From positions 61,588,031-61,652,030 of the forward strand of contig CM018682.1 in the NCBI GenBank assembly GCA_009363875.1: 64,000 nucleotides of DNA, written 5' to 3'. The stretch is from Mikania micrantha (taxonomy: Eukaryota; Streptophyta; Magnoliopsida; Asterales; Asteraceae). Below the pieces are notes generated by a model. The model saw nothing but the letters and a program-made list of their open reading frames with translations. It was not told the DNA's origin and searched no databases. Numbering within the stretch: the first letter of the stretch is position 1; each line of letters opens with the position of its first letter. Of the stretch, positions 54,442 through 64,000 are shown in pieces. The position numbers were made by a program, and so were the translations under genes.

Positions 54442-55340
54442 ATGGAAAATTATTCAAGATTATCTACTTTGTTTTGTAAAACGGAGATTGAAAATATGTC
54501 AAAGCTTCCGGTTCTTTTCTCGCTTAGCGATTTTTCATCTTGGTGTACACAATTTGAAGCATTTCTCGTGCTTGTTGACCCGAATCTCAAAATTCATATA
54601 TTTTTGATTGATATTTTCAACCTAAGCTCAATGGAGTTTATAAAAATTCATTAAGATTAAATAAAGAAGAGAAGGAATGCTATGATCGTCAGAAGAATGT
54701 TTTTACCTTGCTTTCTATGGCAATCTCCAAAGATATTTTTCAGACTTTCAAGCAGATCAAGAATTCTAATGATCTTTGGATTGCTATAGCCAACTTGTGT
54801 GATGATTCTAAATTTAAGAATGGTACTCATGATTTAAAAGATCAGATTGATGAACTGAAAGCTGAAGTTATGAGATTAAATAAAAGATGTGATAAATTTA
54901 AATTGTTTAAACAAGAAAATACAAGATTAAAGAAAGAAATTGAAGATTTGAAGATTAAATCTGAACTCCAGGAAAAGCGGATGGATGAAGATCATGTTGA
55001 TATTTCTAAGGAAATATTCAAGTCAATATCCAAACCTGTTGAGTGCCAGAAACAAAAGAGGAAAAGGAAAACAAGGAGGAGGTCAAGAAAGTCAAGTTAC
55101 AACAAGAAAAAGACAAAGAATGTCAACTTAATTGACTTATTGACTAAAGCTTTCAATGTTTATTTTCAAATAAAAAATATGAAGACAAAACATGTTTATA
55201 AACCACATCCATATAATTCAAGATATTCTGTTCCAATTGTGAAACAGAATAATTTCAAAATTTATGGTGGTTATAGACAAAGAAATACAATGTGTTTTCA
55301 ATCGTATACTCAGTCTTTTCAGCAAACTTGGAATACTTAG
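54442..55340 (+). pseudogene. TRG gag-like gene, unit D3
   Basis: It has the same two overlapping frames as D2: IKIH-TAA ends the first, and the second is open through QQTWNT. Confidence 0.7.
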
Positions 55341-55510
55341 AGATCTGGTTCCAGTATGGATTGAAAAAGAAGGTATCACATTAATCATGAGATTCACAAA
55401 GAAGCTGAATGCCAGTTTCATGAAAATGAAACAATAATATTGAAGCCCAAACCAAAGAGGGTTTGGAAGGTTGTTAATTCTCATACCCAGGCTATTACTA
55501 AGGGGGAGAA

Positions 55511-56247
55511 TGTTAGCACATAAAGATAGTAAAAGCTTTGGGTGATTAATTATTGTTATTTGGATTCAATAATTCAGAATACAACACATATATTTGAGAA
55601 GGAGGAGAAACAATTTCAGAGACTTGTAGAACTTGATCTGGCCTAAGAAAGTTGCTGGAAGCTACTGTTTGTCTCAAACGAGCTGATCAGAGAATAATCA
55701 CCGAGCTGTTGTTAAGGGAGGGGCCTGTTAGTGCACGGATTTATCAACAGCTTTCGATGATTACTGAAGACATTGTTTTTAGTCTAGATCATGTATTTGA
55801 GTTGTATTTTGTATTTTCCTTGAATTTCTAGTATTGGTCAAGTATTGATTGTCGATGCTAATTGTATCGATATGAGTTCCATCGATACTAGTAGTATCGG
55901 CACGTATATTGTCGATACTAGTAGTATCGGTATGTTAGTTGTCGATATTAATAGTATCGATGCTGCCGATACTAGTTGCCTATATATAGGCATGTGTTTG
56001 ATTTTTTATGTAGTGCTTCATTCTCAATATAAATATTTTCTTTGAATCTAGAGAGAGAAACATTTTAGAGAGACTTTGCATTTCATTCTTATTATTAATA
56101 GTCTTGTAATCCGATCTTCATTCAATGAGAATTCAAATCATATACATTATCTTCTTCATACTCTCACACACACATCGACACGTTTATGGATTCCGCTCGT
56201 TTTTGAGTCGAGTGATCTCAGTTTTATCCAATGCAAACGAACTTTCA
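55511..56247 (+). repeat. TRG LTR, unit D4 (right-type subfamily)
   Basis: This 737 bp LTR is longer through a duplicated TTGTATT step (GAGTTGTATTTTGTATTTTCC). It has ATCGGCACG in place of ATCGACACG. Both marks continue to the end of the window. Confidence 0.88.
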
Positions 56248-56554
56248 AGTGGTATGAGAGACTTAGTGCTCGGTTCTGAGATCACATTGCGTGTTTTGAA
56301 TAGATTCGGATTGTTGAAGATTTAAAATTTGAAAGTTTGTTGAAGATGAAAATTTGCAGCCACGTTTTTAGACAAATTGATGATTTTCAGATGTGATTTT
56401 GATCAAATTGACGGGCTAGGGTTGTGTATTTTTGAATTACGAAGAGATTGATATAAAATTCGACTTTTAGCTCTCAAAAATGAAGATTTTAGAAGGATTC
56501 TTGTGATTTTGGAGCTGTTCGGACTTAACAAATTTTACCGCCAATTTGTTGCAT

Positions 56555-56811
56555 CGATACTATTAGTATCGACTGAATCCTCATCAATACTATTAGTATC
56601 GGTGGAATCTTGGGTGATACTATTAGTATCGACGGAATCTTTATCGATACTATTAGTATCGGAGGAATCTTCATCGATACTATTAGTATCGGTGGAATCT
56701 TTGTAGATACTATTAGTATCGGAGGAATCTTTGTAGATACTATTAGTATCAGCGTTGACTTTTTCAGATTATTAGTATCAGCGTTGACTTTTTCAGATTA
56801 TTAGTATCAGC
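56555..56811. repeat. 30-bp palindromic minisatellite, unit D4 (extended)
   Basis: Seven GATACTATTAGTATC palindromes are followed by extra AGATTATTAGTATCAGCG steps. The third spacer type GGAGGAATC marks the right-hand subfamily. Confidence 0.88.
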
Positions 56812-56900
56812 GTTGACTTTTGTAGCTACTGTCAGTATCTACAAAAACAAGACTTAGAAAATTTTTCGAAGTGTTGAAAATTTTTCCTCGGGAGTTCAAA

Positions 56901-57798
56901 ATGGAAAATTATTCAAGATTATCTACTTTGTTTTGTAACCGGAGATTGAAAATATGTCAAAGCTTCCGGTTCTTTTCTCGCTTAGCGATTTTTCATCTTG
57001 GTGTACACAATTTGAAGCATTTCTCGTGCTTGTTGACCCGAATCTCAAAATTCATATATTTTTGATTGATATTTTCAACATAAGCTCAATGGAGTTTATA
57101 AAAATTCATTAAGATTAAATAAAGAAGAGAAGGAATGCTATGATCGTCAGAAGAATGTTTTTACCTTGCTTTCTATGGCAATCTCCAAAGATATTTTTCA
57201 GACTTTCAAGCAGATCAAGAATTCTAATGATCTTTGGATTGCTATAGCCAACTTGTGTGATGATTCTAAATTTAAGAATGGTACTCATGATTTAAAAGAT
57301 CAGATTGATGAACTGAAAGCTGAAGTTATGAGATTAAATAAAAGATGTGATAAATTTAAATTGTTTAAACAAGAAAATACAAGATTAAAGAAAGAAATTG
57401 AAGATTTGAAGATTAAATCTAAACTCCAGGAAAAGCGGATGGATGAAGATCATGTTGATATTTCTAAGGAAATATTCAAGTCAATATCCAAACCTGTTGA
57501 GTGCCAGAAACAAAAGAGGAAAAGGAAAACAAGGAGGAGGTCAAGAAAGTCAAGTTACAACAAGAAAAAGACAAAGAATGTCAACTTAATTGACTTATTG
57601 ACTAAAGCTTTCAATGTTTATTTTCAAATAAAAAATATGAAGACAAAACACGTTTATAAACCACATCCATATAATTCAAGATATTCTGTTCCAATTGTGA
57701 AACAGAATAATTTCAAAATTTTTGGTGGTTATAGACAAAGAAATACAATGTGTTTTCAATCGTATACTCAGTCTTTTCAGCAAACTTGGAATACATAG
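56901..57798 (+). pseudogene. TRG gag-like gene, unit D4
   Basis: A one-base loss (TGTAACCGGAG against TGTAAAACGGAG) shifts the N-terminal frame soon after MENYSRLSTLFC. The downstream 210-codon frame is intact. Confidence 0.7.
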
Positions 57799-57969
57799 AG
57801 ATCTGGTTCCAGTATGGATTGAAAAAGAAGGTATCACATTAATCATGAGATTCACAAAGAAGCTGAATGCCAGTTTCCTGAAAATGAAGCAATAATATTT
57901 GAAGCCCAAACCAAAGAGGGTTTGGAAGGTTGTTAATTCTCATACCCAGGCTATTACTAAGGGGGAGAA

Positions 57970-58702
57970 TGTTAGCACATAAAGATAGTAAAAGCTTTGG
58001 GTGATTAATTATTGTTATTTCAATTCAATAATTCAGAATACAACTCATATATTTGAGAAGGAGGAGAAACAATTTCAGAGACTTGTAGATCTTGATCTGG
58101 CCTAAGAAAGTTGCTGGAAGCTACTGTTTGTCTCAAACGAGCTGATCAGAGAATAATCACCGAGCTGTTGTTAAGGGGGGCCTTTAGTGCACGGATTTAT
58201 CAACAGCTTTCGATGATTACTGAAGACAGTGTTTTTAGTCTAGATCATGTATTTGAGTTGTATTTTGTATTTTCCTTGAATTTCTAGTATTGGTCAAGTA
58301 TTGATTGTCGATGCTAATTGTATCGATATGAGTTCCATCGATACTAGTAGTATCGGCACGTATATTGTCGATACTAGTAGTATCGGTATGTTAGTTGTCG
58401 ATATTAATAGTATCGATGCTGCCGATACTAGTTGCCTATATATAGGCATGTGTTTGATTTTTTATGTAGTGCTTCATTCTCAATATAATATTTTCTTTGA
58501 ATCTAGAGAGAGAAACATTTTAGAGAGACTTTGCATTTCATTCTTATTATTAATAGTCTTGTAATCCGATCTTCATTCAATGAGAATTCAAATCATATAC
58601 ATTATCTTCTTCATACTCTCACACACACATCAACACGTTTATGGATTCCGCTCGTTTTTGAGTCGAGTGATCTCAGTTTTATCCAATGCAAACGGACTTT
58701 CA
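57970..58702 (+). repeat. TRG LTR, unit D5
   Basis: This 733 bp right-type LTR is followed by TGGTATGAGAG. Confidence 0.88.
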
Positions 58703-59009
58703 AGTGGTATGAGAGACTTAGTGCTCGGTTCTGATATCACATTGCGTGTTTTGAATAGATTCGGATTGTTGAAGATTTAAAATTTGAAAGTTTGTTGAAG
58801 ATGAAAATTTGCAGCCACGTTTTTAGACAAATTGATGATTTTCAGATGTGATTTTGATCAAATTGACGGGCTAGGGTTGTGTATTTTTGAATTACGAAGA
58901 GATTGATATAAAATTCGACTTTTAGCTCTCAAAAATGAAGATTTTAGAAGGATTCTTGTGATTTTGGAGCTGTTCGGACTTAACAGATTTTCCCGCCAAT
59001 TTGTTGCAT

Positions 59010-59206
59010 CGATACTATTAGTATCGACTGAATCCTCATCGATACTATTAGTATCGGTGGAATCTTGGGTGATACTATTAGTATCGACGGAATCTTTATC
59101 GATACTATTAGTATCGGAGGAATCTTCATCGATACTATTAGTATCGGTGGAATCTTTGTAGATACTATTAGTATCGGAGGAATCTTTGTAGATACTATTA
59201 GTATCA
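59010..59206. repeat. 30-bp palindromic minisatellite, unit D5
   Basis: Seven 30 bp units are present. Confidence 0.9.
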
Positions 59207-59326
59207 GCATTGACTTTTTCAGATTATTAGTATCAGCGTTGACTTTTGTAGCTACTGTCAGTATCTACAAAAACAAGACTTAGAAAATTTTTCGAAGTGT
59301 TGAAAATTTTTCCTCGGGAATTCAAA

Positions 59327-60224
59327 ATGGAAAATTATTCAAGATTATCTACTTTTTTTTGTAACCGGAGATTGAAAATATGTCAAAGCTTCCGGTTCTT
59401 TTCTCGCTTAGCGATTTTTCATCTTGGTGTACACAATTTGAAGCATTTCTCGTGCTTGTTGACCCGAATCTCAAAATTCATATATTTTTGATTGATATTT
59501 TCAACATAAGCTCAATGGAGTTTATAAAAATTCATTAAGATTAAATAAAGAAGAGAAGGAATGCTATGATCGTCAGAAGAATGTTTTTACCTTGCTTTCT
59601 ATGGCAATCTCCAAAGATATTTTTCAGACTTTCAAGCAGATCAAGAATTCTAATGATCTTTGGATTGCTATAGCCAACTTGTGTGATGATTCTAAATTTA
59701 AGAATGGTACTCATGATTTAAAAGATCAGATTGATGAACTGAAAGCTGAAGTTATGAGATTAAATAAAAGATGTGATAAATTTAAATTGTTTAAACAAGA
59801 AAATACAAGATTAAAGAAAGAAATTGAAGATTTGAAGATTAAATCTGAACTCCAGGAAAAGCGGATGGATGAAGATCATGTTGATATTTCTAAGGAAATA
59901 TTCAAGTCAATATCCAAACCTGTTGAGTGCCAGAAACAAAAGAGGAAAAGGAAAACAAGGAGGAGGTCAAGAAAGTCAAGTTACAACAAGAAAAAGACAA
60001 AGAATGTCAACTTAATTGACTTATTGACTAAAGCTTTCAATGTTTATTTTCAAATAAAAAATATGAAGACAAAACATGTTTATAAACCACATCCATATAA
60101 TTCAAGATATTCTGTTCCAATTGTGAAACAGAATATTTTCAAAATTTTTGGTGGTTATAGACAAAGAAATACAATGTGTTTTCAATCGTATACTCAGTCT
60201 TTTCAGCAAACTTGGAATACATAG
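59327..60224 (+). pseudogene. TRG gag-like gene, unit D5
   Basis: It has the same N-terminal one-base loss as D4. The 210-codon second frame is intact. Confidence 0.7.
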
Positions 60225-60394
60225 AGATCTGGTTCCAGTATGGATTGAAAAAGAAGGTATCACATTAATCATGAGATTCACAAAGAAGCTGAATGCCAGT
60301 TTCCTGAAAATGAAGCAATAATATTTGAAGCCCAAACCAAAGAGGGTTTGGAATTTGTTAATTCTCATACCCAGGCTATTACTAAGGGGGAGAA

Positions 60395-61128
60395 TGTTAG
60401 CACATAAAGATAGTAAAAGCTTTGGGTGATTAGTTATTGTTATTTCAATTCAATAATTCAGAATACAACTCATATATTTGAGAAGGAGGAGAAACAATTT
60501 CAGAGACTTGTAGATCTTGATCTGGCCTAAGAAAGTTGATGGAAGCTACTGTTTGTCTCAAACGGGCTGATCAGAGAATAATCACCGAGCTGTTGTTAAG
60601 GGGGGCCTTTTAGTGCATGGATTTATCAACAGCTTTCGATGATTACTGAAGACATTGTTTTTAGTCTAGATCATGTATTTGAGTTGTATTTTGTATTTTC
60701 CTTGAATTTCTAGTATTGATCAAGTATTGATTGTCGATGCTAATTGTATCGATATGAGTTCCATCGATACTAGTAGTATCGGCACGTATATTGTCGATAC
60801 TAGTAGTATCGGTATGTTAGTTGTCGATATTAATAGTATCGATGCTGCCGATACTAGTTGCCTATATATAGGCATGTGTTTAATTTTTTATGTAGTGCTT
60901 CATTCTCAATATTAATTTTTCTTTGAATCTAGAGAGAGAAACATTTTAGAGAGACTTTGCATTTCATTTTTAGTATTAATAGTCTTGTAATCCGATCTTC
61001 AATCAATGAGAATTCAAATCATATACATTGTCTTCTTCATACTCTAACACACACATCAACACGTTTATGGATTCCGCTCGTTTTTGAGTCGAGTGATCTC
61101 AGTTTTATCCAATGCAAACGGACTTTCA
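60395..61128 (+). repeat. TRG LTR, unit D6
   Basis: This is a 734 bp right-type LTR. The TATA palindrome is conserved. Confidence 0.88.
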
Positions 61129-61435
61129 AGTGGTATGAGAGACTTAGTGCTCGGTTCTGAGATCACATTGCGTGTTTTGAATAGATTCGGATTGTTGAAG
61201 ATTTAAAATTTGAAAGTTTGTTGAAGATGAAAATTTGCAGCCACGTTTTTAGACAAATTGATGATTTTCAGATGTGATTTTGATCAAATTGACGGGCTAG
61301 GGTTGTGTATTTTTGAATTACGAAGAGATTGATATAAAATTCGACTTTTAGCTCTCAAAAATGAAGATTTTAGAAGGATTCTTGTGATTTTGGAGCTGTT
61401 CGGACTTAACAGATTTTCCCGCCAATTTGTTGCAT

Positions 61436-61630
61436 CGATACTATTAGTATCGACTGAATCCTCATCAATACTATTAGTATCGGTGGAATCTTGGGTGATA
61501 CTATTAGTATCGACGGAATCTTTATCGATACTATTAGTATCGGAGGAATCTTCATCGATACTATTAGTATCGGTGGAATCTTTGTAGATACTATTAGTAT
61601 CGGAGGAATCTTTGTAGATACTATTAGTAG
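61436..61630. repeat. 30-bp palindromic minisatellite, unit D6
   Basis: There are seven palindromes; the last runs straight into AGCTACTGTCAGTATC, so the following leader segment is lost. Confidence 0.9.
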
Positions 61631-61705
61631 CTACTGTCAGTATCTACAAAAACAAGACTTAGAAAATTTTTCGAAGTGTTGAAAATTTTTCCTCGGGAGT
61701 TCAAA

Positions 61706-62602
61706 ATGGAAAATTATTCAAGATTATCTACTTTTTTTGTAACCGGAGATTGAAAATATGTCAAAACTTCCACTTCTTTTCTCGCTTAGCGATTTTTCAT
61801 CTTGGTGTACACAATTTGAAGCATTTCTCGTGCTTGTTGACCCGAATCTCAAAATTCATATATTTTTGATTGATATTTTCAACATAAGCTCAATGGAGTT
61901 TATAAAAATTCATTAAGATTAAATAAAGAAGAGAAGGAATGCTATGATCGTCAGAAGAATGTTTTTACCTTGCTTTCTATGGCAATCTCCAAAGATATTT
62001 TTCAGACTTTCAAGCAGATCAAGAATTCTAATGATCTTTGGATTGCTATAGCCAACTTGTGTGATGATTCTAAATTTAAGAATGGTACTCATGATTTAAA
62101 AGATCAGATTGATGAACTGAAAGCTGAAGTTATGAGATTAAATAAAAGATGTGATAAATTTAAATTGTTTAAACAAGAAAATACAAGATTAAAGAAAGAA
62201 ATTGAAGATTTGAAGATTAAATCTAAACTCCAGGAAAAGCGGATGGATGAAGATCATGTTGATATTTCTAAGGAAATATTCAAGTCAATATCCAAACCTG
62301 TTGAGTGCCAGAAACAAAAGAGAAAAAGGAAAAGAAGGAGGAGGTCAAGAAAGTCAAGTTACAACAAGAAAAAGACAAAGAATGTCTACTTATTTGACTT
62401 ATTGACTAAAGCTTTCAATGTTTATTTTCAAATAAAAAATATGAAGACAAAACACGTTTATAAACCACATCCATATAATTCAAGATATTCTGTTCCAATT
62501 GTGAAACAGAATAATTTCAAAATTTTTGGTGGTAATAGACAAAGAAATACAATGTGTTTTCAATCGTATACTCAGTCTTTTCAGCAAACTTGGAATACAT
62601 AG
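61706..62602 (+). pseudogene. TRG gag-like gene, unit D6
   Basis: The N-terminal frame is broken as in D4/D5. The second frame is open over 210 codons, with changes KRKRRRRSRK and NVYLFDLL against NVNLIDLL in other units. Confidence 0.7.
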
Positions 62603-62773
62603 AGATCTGGTTCCAGTATGGATTGAAAAAGAAGGTATCACATTAATCATGAGATTCACAAAGAAGCTGAATGCCAGTTTCCTGAAAATGAAGCAATAAT
62701 ATTTGAAGCCCAAACCAAAGAGGGTTTGGAAAGTTGTTAATTCTCATACCCAGGCTATTACTAAGGGGGAGAA

Positions 62774-63508
62774 TGTTAGCACATAAAGATAGTAAAAGCT
62801 TTGGGTGATTAGTTATTGTTATTTCAATTCAATAATTCAGAATACAACTCATATATTTGAGAAGGAGGAGAAACAATTTCAGAGACTTGTAGATCTTGAT
62901 CTGGCCTAAGAAAGTTGATGGAAGCTACTGTTTGTCTCAAACGGGCTGATCAGAGAATAATCACCGAGCTGTTGTTAAGGGGGGCCTTTTAGTGCATGGA
63001 TTTATCAACAGCTTTCGATGATTACTGAAGACAGTGTTTTTAGTCTAGATCATGTATTTGAGTTGTATTTTGTATTTTCCTTGAATTTCTAGTATTGGTC
63101 AAGTATTGATTGTCGATGCTAATTGTATCGATATGAGTTCCATCGATACTAGTAGTATCGGCACGTATATTGTCGATACTAGTAGTATCGGTATGTTAGT
63201 TGTCGATATTAATAGTATCGATGCTGCCGATACTAGTTGCCTATATATAGGCATGTGTTTGATTTTTTATGTAGTGCTTCATTCTCAATATAAATATTTT
63301 CTTTGAATCTAGAGAGAGAAACATTTTAGAGAGACTTTGCATTTCATTCTTATTATTAATAGTCTTGTAATCCGATCCTCATTCCATGAGAATTCAAATC
63401 ATATACATTATCTTCTTCATACTCTCACACACACATCAACACGTTTATGGATTCCGCTCGTTTTTGAGTCGAGTGATCTCAGTTTTATCCAATGCAAACG
63501 AACTTTCA
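62774..63508 (+). repeat. TRG LTR, unit D7
   Basis: This is a 735 bp right-type LTR. Its end reads AACTTTCAATTGGTATGAGAG, so the PBS spacing is kept with one change. Confidence 0.88.
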
Positions 63509-64000
63509 ATTGGTATGAGAGACTTAGTGCTCGGTTCTGATATCACATTGCGTGTTTTGAATAGATTCGGATTGTTGAAGATTTAAAATTTGAAAGTTTG
63601 TTGAAGATGAAAATTTGCAGCCACGTTTTTAGACAAATTGATGATTTTCAGATGTGATTTTGATCAAATTGACGGGCTAGGGTTGTGTATTTTTGAATTA
63701 TGAACAGATTGATATAAAATTCGACTTTTAGCTCTCAAAAATGAAGATTTTAGAAGGATTCTTGTGATTTTGGAGCTGTTCGGACTTAACAGATTTTCCC
63801 GCCAATTTGTTGCATCGATACTATTAGTATCGACTGAATCCTCATCAATACTATTAGTATCGGTGGAATCTTGGGTGATACTATTAGTATCGACGGAATC
63901 TTTATCGATACTATTAGTATCGGAGGAATCTTCATCGATACTATTAGTATCGGTGGAATCTTTGTAGATACTATTAGTATCGGAGGAATCTTTGTAGATA
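63509..64000 (+). mobile_element. TRG internal region, unit D7 (cut by window end)
   Basis: It holds the leader and six palindromes of the minisatellite. The array clearly continues beyond the window. Confidence 0.85.
63816..64000. repeat. 30-bp palindromic minisatellite, unit D7 (partial)
   Basis: Six full 30 bp units are visible before the window ends. Confidence 0.9.

Larger units (their letters stand above)
53819..55510 (+). mobile_element. TRG internal region, unit D3
   Basis: This is a 1,692 bp unit closely matching D2. The minisatellite shows small deletions in its second spacer. Confidence 0.82.
56248..57969 (+). mobile_element. TRG internal region, unit D4
   Basis: It is 1,722 bp because the AGTATCAGCGTTGACTTTT step after the minisatellite is repeated three times. 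Confidence 0.82.
58703..60394 (+). mobile_element. TRG internal region, unit D5
   Basis: This is a 1,692 bp right-type unit with leader, minisatellite and gag-like gene. Confidence 0.82.
61129..62773 (+). mobile_element. TRG internal region, unit D6
   Basis: It is shortened to 1,645 bp by deletion of the AGTATCAGCGTTGAC steps right after the minisatellite. Confidence 0.82.

Overview
The window looks like nuclear DNA from a flowering plant, made almost entirely of LTR retrotransposons. The clues are primer-binding sites matching plant initiator-Met tRNA, long TG...CA LTRs, chromodomain-ended Ty3/gypsy polyproteins of 1,500 residues or so, and deep nesting. The style suggests an Asteraceae-like genome, but that is a weak inference. 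I see no host gene, tRNA, rRNA or CRISPR array.

The substrate is a tandem array of a small non-autonomous LTR retrotransposon, called TRG here. Each ~2.42 kb unit is one ~730 bp LTR plus a ~1.69 kb internal region with a decayed copia-like gag and no pol. Neighbouring units share LTRs (LTR-internal-LTR-internal...). Array blocks lie at 715-4026, 17706-18698, 19489-22578, 24902-27152 and 48446-64000 (end of window). The rest inserted into this array.

Insertions: (a) A2, a ~2.8 kb gypsy LTR (TGTAACAGCC...CCCTACA, target duplication ATTTC), seen as pieces at 1-714, 15277-17705 and 18699-19488. (b) A1, a related 2,323 bp solo LTR (22579-24901, target duplication GTATC), with a truncated second copy at 4027-5774. 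(c) Element 1, a minus-strand gypsy element (5775-15276) inside A2, with 5' LTR, PBS, an extra 222-codon ORF ahead of gag, and gag-pol with one in-frame TAA; its 3' LTR is missing. (d) Element 2, a minus-strand gypsy element (27153-48440, target duplication TGTTG) with a 1,479-codon open gag-pol. (e) Element 3, a plus-strand gypsy element (35484-47379) nested in the 5' LTR of element 2, with gag-pol interrupted by one in-frame TAG and a truncated 3' LTR.

Positions 1-5774 match 16991-24326, mostly at a constant offset of 18,552 bp. A tandem duplication of 5775-24326 (or an assembly duplication) explains this and also explains why element 1 lacks its 3' LTR.

Most worth a second look: four diverged copies of a ~120 nt motif in the LTR and leader of element 3 whose arm sequences differ but still pair; identical placement of the only in-frame stop in elements 1 and 3, at the Gln codon after RT SGYH; the gag-only LTR element turned into a satellite-like array; 30-32 bp arrays of palindromes in two unrelated elements, one of which also holds seven U1/5'-splice-site matches; and the extra ORF before gag in element 1.
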